A stretch of DNA of 64,000 bases from Cytophagales bacterium. GTDB taxonomy: Bacteria > Bacteroidota > Bacteroidia > Cytophagales > Cyclobacteriaceae. The DNA is taken from the NCBI GenBank assembly GCA_020402945.1, contig JADBYQ010000018.1, positions 62,001-126,000 on the forward strand, given 5' to 3'. Under the pieces are notes generated by a model that was not told where the DNA came from, did no database searches, and saw only the letters and a program-made list of their open reading frames with translations. This document shows positions 55,573 through 64,000 of this stretch, in pieces (position 1 is the first letter of the stretch; each line of letters opens with the position of its first letter). The translations under genes were made by a program, and so were the position numbers.

Positions 55573-56835
55573 GTGAACAGGCTTACCCTTCGAATTGTAA
55601 TTGCACTTGCTGCACTAAGTATCTTGGGCATTACCGCCACGCAGATATACTGGGTAAGGAAGGCTTTTGATTTGAAAGCGAACCAATTCAATGCCGATGT
55701 TAACTTGGCCTTGGAAAATGTTGCCACTCGCATCTACGATATCAATAAAACGCCCATGCCGGCCAATAGTCTCGTGGATCAGGAGTCGAGCAATTACTTT
55801 ACTGTTTTAGTAAATGGTCCCATCGATTCGAATCTGTTAGGCTTTCTGCTAAAGAATGAATTTGACAAACGAAAGATAACAGCCGACTACCAGTTTGGTG
55901 TCTACGACTGTTCCGAGCAATGCATGGCGGGAGGCAATTACATTTCACCCACCAAAAATAAAATACCCGTAAGCCTGAGCGAATTGCCCGCCTTAAAAAT
56001 GGATGGGTATTATTTTGGTGTTCGGTTTCCACAGATTGAAGCCAACCTGATCAGCCAAATGGGCATTTGGGGATTTTCCTCCATAGTGATGTTGGTGGTT
56101 ATTTTCTTTTTTGTGTACACCTTGTTTGTGATTCTCAAACAAAGGCGACTGTCGGAAGTTCAAAACGATTTTATCAACAACATGACCCATGAGTTTAAAA
56201 CGCCATTGGCTACGATCGCTATATCCTCTGAAGTCTTGAAAGATCCATCGATCGCAAAAAACCCGGAACGGTTGTTGAATTATGCTACGATTATTGAAAA
56301 TGAAAGTCAGCGGTTGAAGCAACAAGTGGAACGCGTTCTGCAAATGGCCCAAACAGAAAAAGCAGATGTTGGTTTAAAAAAGGAACAACAGGATATCCAT
56401 GAACTTATTAAAGAAGCCGTAGACAATCACAAAGTAGCGCTCTCATCAAAGAGGGGAGAGGTTCGACTTGCGTTGAATGCAACTAACAGCCATATTTTGG
56501 CCGATAAACTTCATTTTACAAACGTGATAGGCAACCTATTAGACAATGCGATTAAGTATTGTGAAAAGGAACCGAGAATATCTATTAACACATCTAACAG
56601 CCAGGCATCTATTCAGATTGAAATAAGTGACAACGGCATCGGCATCAGCCAGGAGAATCAGAAAAAGATTTTCGCTCGGTTTTACCGTGTGCCGACAGGC
56701 AATCGGCACGATGTAAAAGGTTTCGGACTAGGATTGAACTATGTGAAACTAATTGTGGAAGCGCATAAGGGAAAAATTTCTGTTCAAAGCAAGCCCGGTA
56801 ACGGCAGTATATTTTCGATTGTGTTGCCAATGTAA
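55573..56835 (+). CDS. Sensor histidine kinase
   Basis: The kinase has an N-terminal transmembrane helix (LRIVIALAALSILGITATQI), a periplasmic domain (about 40-170), a second helix (IVMLVVIFFFVYTLFVILKQ), then the HisKA box NNMTHEFKTPLATIAIS (phospho-His) and the ATPase: N box NVIGNLLDNAIKYC, G1 IEISDNGIGIS, F box FARFYRVPTGN and G2 VKGFGLGLNYVKLIVEAH. It senses an unknown signal and should phosphorylate the response regulator that starts 5 bases after its stop. The longest frame opens at ATG 55543, but a TACCTTTG promoter box at 55561 makes the GTG at 55573 the better start. Confidence 0.92.
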   Translation: MNRLTLRIVIALAALSILGITATQIYWVRKAFDLKANQFNADVNLALENVATRIYDINKTPMPANSLVDQESSNYFTVLVNGPIDSNLLGFLLKNEFDKRKITADYQFGVYDCSEQCMAGGNYISPTKNKIPVSLSELPALKMDGYYFGVRFPQIEANLISQMGIWGFSSIVMLVVIFFFVYTLFVILKQRRLSEVQNDFINNMTHEFKTPLATIAISSEVLKDPSIAKNPERLLNYATIIENESQRLKQQVERVLQMAQTEKADVGLKKEQQDIHELIKEAVDNHKVALSSKRGEVRLALNATNSHILADKLHFTNVIGNLLDNAIKYCEKEPRISINTSNSQASIQIEISDNGIGISQENQKKIFARFYRVPTGNRHDVKGFGLGLNYVKLIVEAHKGKISVQSKPGNGSIFSIVLPM

Positions 56836-56840
56836 TTTGA

Positions 56841-57539
56841 ATGAGTCAGATGGGTGCAAATATTTTACTAGTTGAAGATGACCCTAGTCTTGGGTTTGTG
56901 ATAAAGGATAATCTGATTCACAAAGGATATCAGGTAACGCTCTGCACCAACGGAGAAGAAGGTGACCAGCAATTTCAAACTCAGTCGTTTGACTTGTGTA
57001 TCTTGGATGTGATGATGCCTAAGAAAGATGGTTTTACGCTGGCACAATCCATTCGGTCAAAGAATAAAGAAGTTCCGATTTTGTTTGTGACTGCTAAGTC
57101 GATGCTAGAAGATAAAATTGTTGGATTTAATTCGGGTGGCGATGATTACCTAGTCAAGCCCTTTAGCATGGAAGAACTCTTTCTACGCATGGAAGTTTTC
57201 TTGCGAAGAACGGGCGCGGGCAGTCACTCTGTAGATGAAGCTTCCTACTCGATTGGCGATTTCAATTTTGACTGCAAGAATTTTTCTTTACATCATATCA
57301 CAGGAAACAAAACACTGACACAGAAAGAAGCAGAAGTGTTAAAGCTGCTTTGTTCAAACAAAGACCGTGTGTTGAAGCGCGAAGAAATTTTAACTACCGT
57401 TTGGGGAGATGATGATTACTTTATGGGGCGCAGCTTAGATGTCTTTATTTCAAAACTGCGTAAGTACTTGAAAGATGACCCCAGGGTGGAAATAGTGAAC
57501 TACCACGGAGTGGGGTTTCGGTTGGAATTTGCTCGTTAA
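56841..57539 (+). CDS. OmpR-family response regulator
   Basis: The 232-residue protein has a receiver domain (about 6-120: ILLVEDDPSLGFVI with the acidic pair, LCILDVMMPKKDGFT with the phospho-Asp at about 55, VTAKSML with Lys, GGDDYLVKPFSMEELFLR) and a winged-helix DNA-binding domain (about 135-230: LTQKEAEVLKLLCSNKDRVLKREEI, LDVFISKLRKYL, YHGVGFRLE). It pairs with the sensor kinase immediately upstream. The regulon is unknown. Confidence 0.94.
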   Translation: MSQMGANILLVEDDPSLGFVIKDNLIHKGYQVTLCTNGEEGDQQFQTQSFDLCILDVMMPKKDGFTLAQSIRSKNKEVPILFVTAKSMLEDKIVGFNSGGDDYLVKPFSMEELFLRMEVFLRRTGAGSHSVDEASYSIGDFNFDCKNFSLHHITGNKTLTQKEAEVLKLLCSNKDRVLKREEILTTVWGDDDYFMGRSLDVFISKLRKYLKDDPRVEIVNYHGVGFRLEFAR

Positions 57540-57551
57540 AAATTTCACTAT

Positions 57552-58136
57552 TTACAGATTGACTCTAGATGCTACCCATTGCTCAATCACGCGAGGGTAA
57601 TGTTCATGTTCTAAGTTATGGATTTTGCTGGCAATTTGTTCAGAAGTATCAGATGAAAGAACGACACAGGACGTTTGGAAAACAATTCTCCCTTTATCGT
57701 ATTGCTCGTTTACCTCGTGGATGGTAATGCCCGTCTCGGTTTCGCCTGCCTGTTTTACCGCTTCATGAACTCTCATTCCATACATGCCTTTTCCCCCAAA
57801 TTTGGGCAACAAGGCGGGATGAATGTTGATCATTTTTCCGGAATAGGCACTAATTAAATTCTTTGGGATTAGCCAAAGAAAACCTGCCAACACAATGTGG
57901 GTGATCTGATGAGCCAGTAGGCGTTTTACGACATCGTCACTCTCACTAAATTCAAGCTTTGTAAAGACACCGCGCTCGATTCCAAATTTTTTTGCTCGTT
58001 CTAAGACCGCGGCATTTGGATTATTGGAAAGTACGAGTGTGACATGAATGGTAGGATGGTTCTCAAAGTGTTTGAAGATGGCTTCTGCGTTTGTGCCATT
58101 TCCTGAGGCGAAAATACAAATACGAGCGTTTGACAT
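57552..58136 (-). CDS. purN: Phosphoribosylglycinamide formyltransferase (PurN)
   Basis: The 194-residue protein has the PurN motifs FASGNGTNAEAIFKHF (phosphate loop, about 9-24), THIVLAGFLWLIPKNLISAYSGKMINIHPALLPKFGGKGMYG (seen in its parts AGFLWLIP and INIHPALLPKF, with catalytic Asn-His and the downstream Asp region VHEAVKQAGETETGITIHEV). It formylates glycinamide ribonucleotide with 10-formyl-THF in purine synthesis. It lies 3 bases downstream of the prenyltransferase gene in the same direction and belongs to the same pathway as purM at 43652. Confidence 0.93.
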   Translation of the reverse strand: MSNARICIFASGNGTNAEAIFKHFENHPTIHVTLVLSNNPNAAVLERAKKFGIERGVFTKLEFSESDDVVKRLLAHQITHIVLAGFLWLIPKNLISAYSGKMINIHPALLPKFGGKGMYGMRVHEAVKQAGETETGITIHEVNEQYDKGRIVFQTSCVVLSSDTSEQIASKIHNLEHEHYPRVIEQWVASRVNL

Positions 58137-58139
58137 AGA

Positions 58140-58979
58140 CTAGACGAAAATCATACTGCAAATGCCCAGCAGCATGATGATTTTGCACAGCTGACTTAGT
58201 TGATAGAATTCTTTCTTTGTATCGGCCTTTAATAATCGATAGAATAAAATAGACATGGGGACAAATAGCAAAGGGATAAAATAGATCCATGATATCTTCA
58301 ACTGCTGGTAGTCGAGCCAAAGCACTAAAAAGGAAAAAACCAGGATGGTCCCATACAAAAATGATTTTGTCTTCCGAATACCCCACACGATGGGCAACGT
58401 TCTACATCCAAATGTGGTATCACCCTTCATATCCTCCATATCTTTCACAATCTCGCGAATCAATGTCATGAAGAAAGCAAAAAGCGAATACGTCATCACC
58501 AAGGGAAGATATTGTTCGTAAAGAAAACTCAATAGAAAAATGGACAAGCCAGTCAGGAGCGAAACGACAAGATTGCCGATTAAAGGTAGTCTCTTTAAAT
58601 TGTTAGAATAGAGCCAAAGTAAAAAGACGCTAATAAAATTTACAGCACCCACCTTCCAATTGATCAATAGACCCATGCCAACTCCTATAACAGAGATGAC
58701 GGTATGAAAAAAAATGGCGTACCTGCGCGTAATGGTTTTGCCGATCACCACGCGATCGGGCTTGTTGATGAGGTCTATTTTGATGTCATAGTAATCGTTA
58801 ATAATATAACCCGCAGCGGCAATCATAACGGTAGATGCCACGATGAGAAAAAGCCAGAAGTCCGTGAAGACGAGAAGCCCTTGATGAAACAAGAAATAGG
58901 CGGTGAAGTATTGAGCAAATGCAATGATAGCAAGGTTCCAAAAACGGGTAAGCCTGAAAAGTGCCAGAATCAGTTGCAT
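58140..58979 (-). CDS. UbiA-family prenyltransferase (geranylgeranylglycerol-phosphate or similar)
   Basis: The 279-residue integral membrane protein has about eight helices and UbiA Asp-rich motifs: YIINDYYDIKIDLINKPDRVVI (about 57-78, NDxxDxxxD) and REIVKDMEDMKGDTTFGCRTLPI (about 173-195, DxxDxxxD). This matches the Bacteroidota proteins annotated as geranylgeranylglycerol-phosphate geranylgeranyltransferase-like or as prenyltransferases for quinone or other aromatic acceptors. The acceptor is unknown. It precedes purN by 3 bases. Confidence 0.85.
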   Translation of the reverse strand: MQLILALFRLTRFWNLAIIAFAQYFTAYFLFHQGLLVFTDFWLFLIVASTVMIAAAGYIINDYYDIKIDLINKPDRVVIGKTITRRYAIFFHTVISVIGVGMGLLINWKVGAVNFISVFLLWLYSNNLKRLPLIGNLVVSLLTGLSIFLLSFLYEQYLPLVMTYSLFAFFMTLIREIVKDMEDMKGDTTFGCRTLPIVWGIRKTKSFLYGTILVFSFLVLWLDYQQLKISWIYFIPLLFVPMSILFYRLLKADTKKEFYQLSQLCKIIMLLGICSMIFV

Positions 58980-59043
58980 CTACAAAAGTACTATTAAATC
59001 ACTCTTGTAGCACGCCTTTGCTTTTTGAAAAAAGCTTACACGG

Positions 59044-61497
59044 CTAAAATCGAAGTGCCAGCATCAGCAAGTAATTTCGCCCAGCCTGTGGATAATAGAA
59101 ATTTTGGCGGTAGGCGTTCGAAAGACCACCAAAGTAACCATATGTAAATCCATTTGACTCATAGCTTTCATCGAAGATATTGTTTATCAACACGCTCACA
59201 GACAGTTCGCGCATGAAACTTGGCTTTATTGAATAGCTGACTCGCAGGTCATTTACAAAATAGGGATCAATTTGTCGTTTAGCATTTGATGTATTGTCTA
59301 GAAACTGATCGCCTACGTATTTGGAAAGCCACGAAAGCTCAATTCCTTTTGCTGGCACAACACTTAGTACCGATCCCGCAATGACAGATGGAGAAAATGA
59401 GATATCGGTATCAACATACACATTGGTCACCTCATTGTACTCGTCAAAATTTTGCCCGTAGTCATAAAGTACTTCTGTAAACTTCTTTATCTTGTTTCGG
59501 CTTAGAGTTAGGTTGGCATTCCAACTCAATCTCTTGCTAAGTTTAATGGTTCCATCTAGTTCAATTCCCATCCGATAACTTTCTGGCACATTCGTACGGA
59601 TGGACGCGCCCACATCATTGACCGCACCCGTCAGGACGAGTTGATTGGTGTAGTTCATCAGGTAGTAGTTTACATTGAATGCATAGCGGTCTGTTTTTTT
59701 GCGCCATCCTACCTCTAGGTTTCCCAACCTTTCGTGCACAGGGGCTCGTGTAGTGGCACCATCGACAAAATCATCGCGCACGGGCTCACGATTGGCAATG
59801 GCGTAGGAGGCATAAATATTTTGTTGGCGATCCAGCGAGTACGTCAACCCTACCTTTGGATTGAAAAAATCAAAGTGAGTATCAATAGTAAAATCGAACT
59901 GACGGTTTTCGCGACCGCCTGCTTGATAGTCTATTTTTCTGTATTGCAGATCAAGAAATGCGCTTAGTTTTTCTGTCAAGCTGTAGTTCGTTTTCCAAAA
60001 GATGTTAAAATCAGTTTTCTTGCCATTGTTGAAATAGTATCGATAATCTTTCGGTACACCCATTGGCAATGCTGACCATGTAATCTCCCCAAAATGATCG
60101 CCATCATACCTATTCCATCCACCTCCCAAAACGGAATGAAGGTCAGACTTTTCATAGTTCAAAGACCAGGTGATTCCGTAGAAATGATTGTCTAGCCAAC
60201 GTCTTCTAACTAAATCAGAAGAGGTGAAAACTTCCGAACCGATCATGACATTTCCCAGCCCATATCTGCTATAGGCCTCATCGAGCCGAAACTCTTCGTA
60301 GAAGCCGCTGCCTCTGGTGTAATGGATAGCAGCGTTTGCGGTAAGTTGTTCTGAAGCTCGATGTGAAAAGTGAAACTGATAGTGGTCTTGTCGATAATTA
60401 TCAACCTGATTGGGGTAGGTGTAAAGGTTAAACGTGCGGTTATTGCTGGTGAGTAAGTTTTTTGTTTGCTCGGCATTCCAGCCCTCTGTTGCTGCCGTTT
60501 CCAACATGCCCGCTACATCATTTTTCAATCGCGACTCAGGTACACCATACCAGCTTTGGTAGGTGATTTCGCGACCGCCAAACACAACTGCTTTAAGTAA
60601 CGTTTTCTTTCCATAATATCCCCCGGATAAATAATACGATTTCAAGTTAGAAGATCCACGATCAATAAATCCATCCGATGTAATTTGTGAGAGACGTCCG
60701 TCAAAGGCAAAACGGTCGTTGATGAGCCCAGAGCCGAAAGCAACCGTGTGGCGCCAGGTATTGAATGATCCCGCTGAATTAATGATATCGGCATACGGTT
60801 GCTCATTTCGCACATTGGTTTGAATATTCACGGAAGCACCAAAAGCAGCTGCACCATTGGTAGATGTACCCACACCGCGCTGCACCTGCACACTCTGTGT
60901 AGACGAAGCTAGGTCAGGGGTATTAACCCAAAACACTCCTTGGCTTTCACTATCATTTAGGGGAATACCGTTGATTGTAACGTTAATACGAGTTGCATCG
61001 CTTCCGCGAATTCGCAAGCCTGTGTAGCCGACACCAGCTCCAGCGTCAGATGTAGTAACGATTGATGGAGACCAGTTCAAAACAAAAGGCAAATCTTGTC
61101 CGAAGTTCTGCTTCTCAATAGAGGCCTTACTAATGTTGCTAAATGTCGTGGGACTATTGTCCGCGGCTCGCGTGGCGGTAATCAAGACCTCATCCGTCAC
61201 AATCACCGATTCATCAAGCAAAATTACGTTGCTTTCGCTCGCGCTCAGCGTAAGTCGCTTCGTTTGATAACCAACGTAGCGTACTTCACCCTCATAGGTC
61301 GTTTCCTTTAAATTGTTGAAAAGGAAATTTCCGCCACTGTCGGTAATCGCAACTGCACCCTGCCTAACAAGCTCAACAGTGGCGCCCACAAGCGCTTCGT
61401 TTGATTTCGAATCGCGCACGAACCCCGTAACAGAAATTTGAGCAAACGCATCGAGCGAAAGCAAACAGCCAAAAATGGCCATCCTAAATTTGAACAT
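59044..61497 (-). CDS. TonB-dependent receptor under TPP riboswitch control, probable thiamine-compound receptor
   Basis: The 817-residue protein has a signal peptide (MFKFRMAIFGCLLSLDAFAQ), a carboxypeptidase-regulatory-like domain (about 20-95: VTGFVRDSKSNEALVGATVE), a TonB plug (about 100-225: VLITATRAADNSPTTFSN, GLRIRGSDATRINVTINGIPLN, TQSVQVQRGVGTSTNGAAAFG) and a beta barrel ending YLLMLALRF. The preceding DNA on the same strand holds a TPP riboswitch (61560-61668), so the receptor is almost certainly switched by intracellular thiamine pyrophosphate. By analogy to thiamine-regulated TonB receptors in other Bacteroidota it likely imports thiamine or a phosphorylated or precursor form. No thiamine synthesis or inner-membrane transporter genes lie in the window beside it. 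Confidence 0.9.
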   Translation of the reverse strand: MFKFRMAIFGCLLSLDAFAQISVTGFVRDSKSNEALVGATVELVRQGAVAITDSGGNFLFNNLKETTYEGEVRYVGYQTKRLTLSASESNVILLDESVIVTDEVLITATRAADNSPTTFSNISKASIEKQNFGQDLPFVLNWSPSIVTTSDAGAGVGYTGLRIRGSDATRINVTINGIPLNDSESQGVFWVNTPDLASSTQSVQVQRGVGTSTNGAAAFGASVNIQTNVRNEQPYADIINSAGSFNTWRHTVAFGSGLINDRFAFDGRLSQITSDGFIDRGSSNLKSYYLSGGYYGKKTLLKAVVFGGREITYQSWYGVPESRLKNDVAGMLETAATEGWNAEQTKNLLTSNNRTFNLYTYPNQVDNYRQDHYQFHFSHRASEQLTANAAIHYTRGSGFYEEFRLDEAYSRYGLGNVMIGSEVFTSSDLVRRRWLDNHFYGITWSLNYEKSDLHSVLGGGWNRYDGDHFGEITWSALPMGVPKDYRYYFNNGKKTDFNIFWKTNYSLTEKLSAFLDLQYRKIDYQAGGRENRQFDFTIDTHFDFFNPKVGLTYSLDRQQNIYASYAIANREPVRDDFVDGATTRAPVHERLGNLEVGWRKKTDRYAFNVNYYLMNYTNQLVLTGAVNDVGASIRTNVPESYRMGIELDGTIKLSKRLSWNANLTLSRNKIKKFTEVLYDYGQNFDEYNEVTNVYVDTDISFSPSVIAGSVLSVVPAKGIELSWLSKYVGDQFLDNTSNAKRQIDPYFVNDLRVSYSIKPSFMRELSVSVLINNIFDESYESNGFTYGYFGGLSNAYRQNFYYPQAGRNYLLMLALRF

Positions 61498-61559
61498 TTT
61501 GTTAAAAATTTAAACCCGCAGGCACATTGGGGAATGTACCTTACTTACAAGTTTATTTT

Positions 61560-61668
61560 GCCTCCCTTCGTCCGCATTACCGGCATCAGGTTCTATGGGT
61601 ATAATCTCAGCCCGTGTTTATCCATCTTCGCTAAAAAAGCTACGATGGACTAGATGGCACCCCTGTCT
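61560..61668 (-). promoter_or_regulatory. TPP (THI-box) riboswitch
   Basis: On the minus strand the sequence reads CAGGGGTGCC (about 61665-61656), then CGGGCTGAGATTATACCC (about 61613-61596), then GAACCTGATGCCGGTAATGCG, and ends ACGAAGGGAGG (about 61560). GGGGTGCC, CTGAGA, GAACCTGA and GGATAATGCCxGCG-like elements are the conserved TPP riboswitch parts, in the right order. It lies 62 bases upstream of the receptor start. Confidence 0.93.
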
Positions 61669-61726
61669 TTCGACCCAACAAATGTAGCAATAAGAAGTTG
61701 GGCCTAACAAATTTAATTTGAATCGT

Positions 61727-61734
61727 TACATTTG
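61727..61734 (+). promoter_or_regulatory. Bacteroidota-type -7 box before the decarboxylase gene
   Basis: TACATTTG matches TAnnTTTG and lies 25 bases before ATG 61760. It supports that start rather than the upstream 61718. No good TTG element was seen at the usual 19-base spacing. Confidence 0.35.
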
Positions 61735-61759
61735 TTGCCTAAAATTTAAACCCATTAGC

Positions 61760-62413
61760 ATGACCATTCACCGCGAGGGACGTACAATACTCTTTGTTTT
61801 GTTGGTAGTATTGTTTGCCCTCAATTGGGCTGTAGCTCAATTTTTTCCACAGCCCATCTTGCAAAACATTTTTATTGGCTTAAGCATTGGATTTTATTTA
61901 TTAATACTACAGTTCTTTCGGATCCCGGTTTTTAAAGTGCAGAAAAACGAACGACAGATTTTAGCCCCTGCCGATGGGAAGGTAGTTGTCATTGAGGAGA
62001 CAGAGGAAACAGAATATCTAAAAGCAAAAAGAAAACAGATTTCGATTTTTATGTCCCCGATCAACGTGCATGTTAACCTCATGCCGGTAGCGGGAAAAAT
62101 ATCTTATTTCAAATATCACCCCGGAAAATATCTAGTCGCCTGGCACCCTAAATCTAGTACAGAAAACGAGCGCACGACAGTTGTTGCAAAAATGAAGGAC
62201 GGCACAGAAATTTTGTTTAGGCAAATAGCAGGTGCCCTTGCCAGAAGAATTAAGTGGTACGTGAAAGAAGGCCAAGTATTGGATCAGGGTGATGAATTTG
62301 GCTTTATTAAATTTGGTTCTCGTGTCGACATTTTCCTACCGTTAAATGCGAAAATAGTGGTCAATATTGATGATATCACGAAAGGCGGAAGGACGGTCAT
62401 TGCAGAGCTATAG
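61760..62413 (+). CDS. psd: Phosphatidylserine decarboxylase family protein
   Basis: ATG 61760 (MTIHREGRTILFVLLVVLFA) is chosen because a TACATTTG promoter box overlaps the upstream alternative. Two N-terminal helices (about 9-50) anchor it. Family marks are ILAPADGKVVVIEE (about 70-83), ISIFMSPINVHVNLMPVAGKI (about 96-116, HVNxxP) and the self-cleavage site GFIKFGSRVDIFLP (about 186-199), with Gly-Ser as the pyruvoyl precursor. It decarboxylates phosphatidylserine to phosphatidylethanolamine, the main Bacteroidota phospholipid. It is the short family form (about 217 residues). Confidence 0.92.
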   Translation: MTIHREGRTILFVLLVVLFALNWAVAQFFPQPILQNIFIGLSIGFYLLILQFFRIPVFKVQKNERQILAPADGKVVVIEETEETEYLKAKRKQISIFMSPINVHVNLMPVAGKISYFKYHPGKYLVAWHPKSSTENERTTVVAKMKDGTEILFRQIAGALARRIKWYVKEGQVLDQGDEFGFIKFGSRVDIFLPLNAKIVVNIDDITKGGRTVIAEL

Positions 62414-62485
62414 CCAATCAAGGCAGAATAAAGCCTTTCCTCATTTTTGTTTGCCCGAACGGGCGTTATAACAGTCTCTATTGTC

Positions 62486-62493
62486 TACCTTTG
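62486..62493 (+). promoter_or_regulatory. Bacteroidota-type -7 box before the desaturase gene
   Basis: TACCTTTG matches TAnnTTTG, 82 bases before the desaturase ATG, giving a leader of about 75 nucleotides. The -33 element is weak. Confidence 0.35.
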
Positions 62494-62574
62494 TGCGTTG
62501 GTATTCCAATGTTAAACCAAAAGTGTGTTTAGCTGTTCTTGGGTTAGTTCATCTACTTCAATATTGATTACACT

Positions 62575-63702
62575 ATGAGTTTAAATCTGAATCTTAAGTT
62601 TGCTACCCACCAGCAAGATTTTTTTGCAACGCTTAGTCAGCGTGTTAATGGCTATTTTAAAACTAATAATATAGAACGAACCGCAAACAGTGAAATGGTT
62701 ATTAAGACTGTTTTCATGTTTACACTTTATTTTCTTCCCTACGCTCTACTTATCAGTGGCCTTTTTACAAGTGGCTGGATATTACTCGCACTTTGTGTCG
62801 TGATGGGTTTCGGTAAAGCAGGTATTGGCCTTTCTGTGATGCACGATGCCAACCATGGAGCGTATTCTACGAAATCCTGGATTAATACAATGCTGGGCTT
62901 TTCGTTAAATGTTATCGGTGGACATGCGTTCAACTGGAGAGTTCAGCACAATGTATTGCATCATACGTATACCAATGTCCACGAGGTTGATGAAGATATC
63001 AGTCCTAGAGGAGTGTTGAGAATGGCACCTGGTTCGAAGTGGAGGCCAATGCATAAGTATCAACATTTGTATGCCTGGTTCCTTTATGGATTAATGACGT
63101 TCGTATGGATAATCATCAAGGACTATTATAGATTGACAAAATACTACAAGGAGGGCTTGTTGAAAAAGCAAAAAACGACACTCACCAATGAATGGATCGT
63201 GCTTATCATTACCAAAGTGATTTATCTATCCTACACCTTTGTGATTCCAATCTTAGTCGGATTTACCTTCTGGCAAACGTTAGTAGGATTCTTAGTCATG
63301 CACTATGTAGCGGGTTTTATCCTTGCCATAATCTTCCAACCTGCTCATGTGGTTGAAGGAACAGAGTATCCTATACCTGACGACAAAGGAAATCTAGAAA
63401 ACAATTGGGCGATCCATCAATTACACACCACCACCAATTTTGGTCACCGTGAAAAAATGTTTTCGTGGTATGTAGGTGGTTTGAACTATCAGGTAGAACA
63501 TCATTTGTTTCCAAATATTTGCCATGTACATTATCGCGAAATCGCAAAGATTGTGCAGCAGACTACCAAAGAGTTTGGACTTCCCTATAAATCAAAGGAT
63601 ACGTTCTTTGATGCGTTGAGAGCGCACGCTCAACAGTTAAAGATGCTAGGTGAAAAGCCGGCCGTTGAAGTTCCTGTGACCGCTGAGCCTGTCTTAGCTT
63701 AA
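62575..63702 (+). CDS. Membrane fatty acid/acyl-CoA desaturase
   Basis: The 375-residue membrane protein has the three His boxes of front-end/acyl-lipid desaturases: VMHDANHGAY (HxxxxH, about 87-96), NVLHHTYTNVHEV (HxxHH, about 127-139 with the earlier VQHN) and NYQVEHHLFPNICHVHY (QxxHH, about 304-320), plus NWAIHQLHTTTNFG (about 281). Four or more helices lie between the boxes. It introduces double bonds into fatty acyl chains using O2 and an electron donor and probably adjusts membrane fluidity. The start at ATG 62575 follows a TACCTTTG promoter box at 62486, and a strong terminator follows it. Confidence 0.9.
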   Translation: MSLNLNLKFATHQQDFFATLSQRVNGYFKTNNIERTANSEMVIKTVFMFTLYFLPYALLISGLFTSGWILLALCVVMGFGKAGIGLSVMHDANHGAYSTKSWINTMLGFSLNVIGGHAFNWRVQHNVLHHTYTNVHEVDEDISPRGVLRMAPGSKWRPMHKYQHLYAWFLYGLMTFVWIIIKDYYRLTKYYKEGLLKKQKTTLTNEWIVLIITKVIYLSYTFVIPILVGFTFWQTLVGFLVMHYVAGFILAIIFQPAHVVEGTEYPIPDDKGNLENNWAIHQLHTTTNFGHREKMFSWYVGGLNYQVEHHLFPNICHVHYREIAKIVQQTTKEFGLPYKSKDTFFDALRAHAQQLKMLGEKPAVEVPVTAEPVLA

Positions 63703-63723
63703 TTTTTCGATCAGAACGATACA

Positions 63724-63762
63724 ACAAAAAAGCTCGCGAAAATTTTCACGAGCTTTTTTTGA
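63724..63762. terminator. Bidirectional intrinsic terminator
   Basis: AAAAAAGCTCG (63726-63736) and CGAGCTTTTTT (63749-63759) arms with T runs on both strands separate the desaturase gene from the convergent atpG gene. Confidence 0.88.
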
Positions 63763-63782
63763 TGTTGAATTCCTTTCTGAGC

Positions 63783-64000
63783 CTAGGCAGATTTCAAGGC
63801 TTCAGCTCCGGCCACAATCTCGAGGATTTCTTTGGTGATAGCAGCTTGGCGCGTGCGGTTATATGTTAACTTCAATTCTTTTAATAGTTCACCGGCATTA
63901 TCGGTGGCTTTATCCATGGCAGTCATTCGAGCGCCATTTTCCGCAGCATTTGAATCTAACAATGCTTTATAAAGTTGCACTTTCAAGGACTTAGGAATAA
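63783..64000 (-). CDS. atpG: F1F0 ATP synthase gamma subunit, C-terminal part (partial)
   Basis: The frame runs off the right edge of the window, so only about the last 72 residues are visible. The segment [44 protein letters not shown] and [24 protein letters not shown] is the conserved C-terminal helix of the gamma subunit (central stalk of F1). ATP synthase gamma normally starts about 220 residues further upstream, outside this sequence. It converges on the desaturase gene at a bidirectional terminator. Confidence 0.93.
   Translation of the reverse strand, partial: IPKSLKVQLYKALLDSNAAENGARMTAMDKATDNAGELLKELKLTYNRTRQAAITKEILEIVAGAEALKSA

Noticed and set aside
1..64000. tRNA, rRNA or tmRNA genes
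   Set aside because: No cloverleaf-like or conserved rRNA text was recognised in any gene-free stretch by eye; a covariance-model scan was not possible.

Overview
The window looks like a chromosomal segment of a Bacteroidota bacterium, most likely order Cytophagales. The signs are a secreted enzyme with a C-terminal type IX secretion sorting domain, TonB-dependent receptors with N-terminal carboxypeptidase-like domains, a DUF1573 protein, Bacteroidota-type -7 boxes (TAnnTTTG) and almost no Shine-Dalgarno sequences. The genus cannot be named from sequence alone. No rRNA, tRNA, CRISPR array, intact insertion sequence or phage structural gene was seen.

Layout. 88-1513: sugar isomerase-like and Uma2-family genes. 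1526-6813 (minus strand): an arsenic/arsenosugar operon with arsR, arsM, a low-Mr phosphatase-type arsenate reductase, a CMD-fold protein, arsS, a creatininase-family gene and a purine nucleoside phosphorylase. Two ArsR-type palindromes flank arsR. 6889-7644: a LOG-family gene. 7685-17281: an A+T-rich accessory island in which every intact gene lies on the plus strand. Its genes are divided into units by about 130-bp imperfect inverted repeats bounded by GCTAAC...GTTAGC, which look like integron attC sites. Two decayed C-terminal fragments of a tyrosine recombinase sit beside the two array starts. The recombinase fragment, the array start and the 5' part of the LOG gene are duplicated. A decayed REP-associated (HUH) transposase framed by inverted REP-like hairpins sits at the join between the two halves. 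I regard this island as the most interesting part of the window.

17772-24947: housekeeping and envelope genes, including a decayed PAP2 phosphatase beside a GT2/ArnT-like pair and a sterol-desaturase-family gene coupled to an SMR transporter. 25050-32800 (minus strand): a sugar cluster combining a NeuB-type synthase, a KdsC-type phosphatase, an SDR, a class III aminotransferase, a split transketolase, a SpsF-type cytidylyltransferase and a GT-B-like transferase. This probably makes an unusual CMP-activated acidic sugar. 33300-38571: a TonB receptor with a partner surface lipoprotein. 38935-45402: a mixed region with an aspartic protease, two toxin-antitoxin-like pairs, MoxR, DinB, an ATP-grasp-like gene, a LysE-type exporter and purM. 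45521-52261: an ileS-lspA-fRMsr-mutS-like operon. 52470-58979: a Tat-leader aminotransferase, a DUF4143 ATPase behind a 37-bp palindrome, a DUF1573 protein, a two-component system, purN and a UbiA prenyltransferase. 59044-61497: a TonB receptor under a TPP riboswitch. The window ends with a phosphatidylserine decarboxylase, a fatty acid desaturase and the 3' end of atpG.

All assignments come from reading motifs and gene context. No database search or folding program was run.
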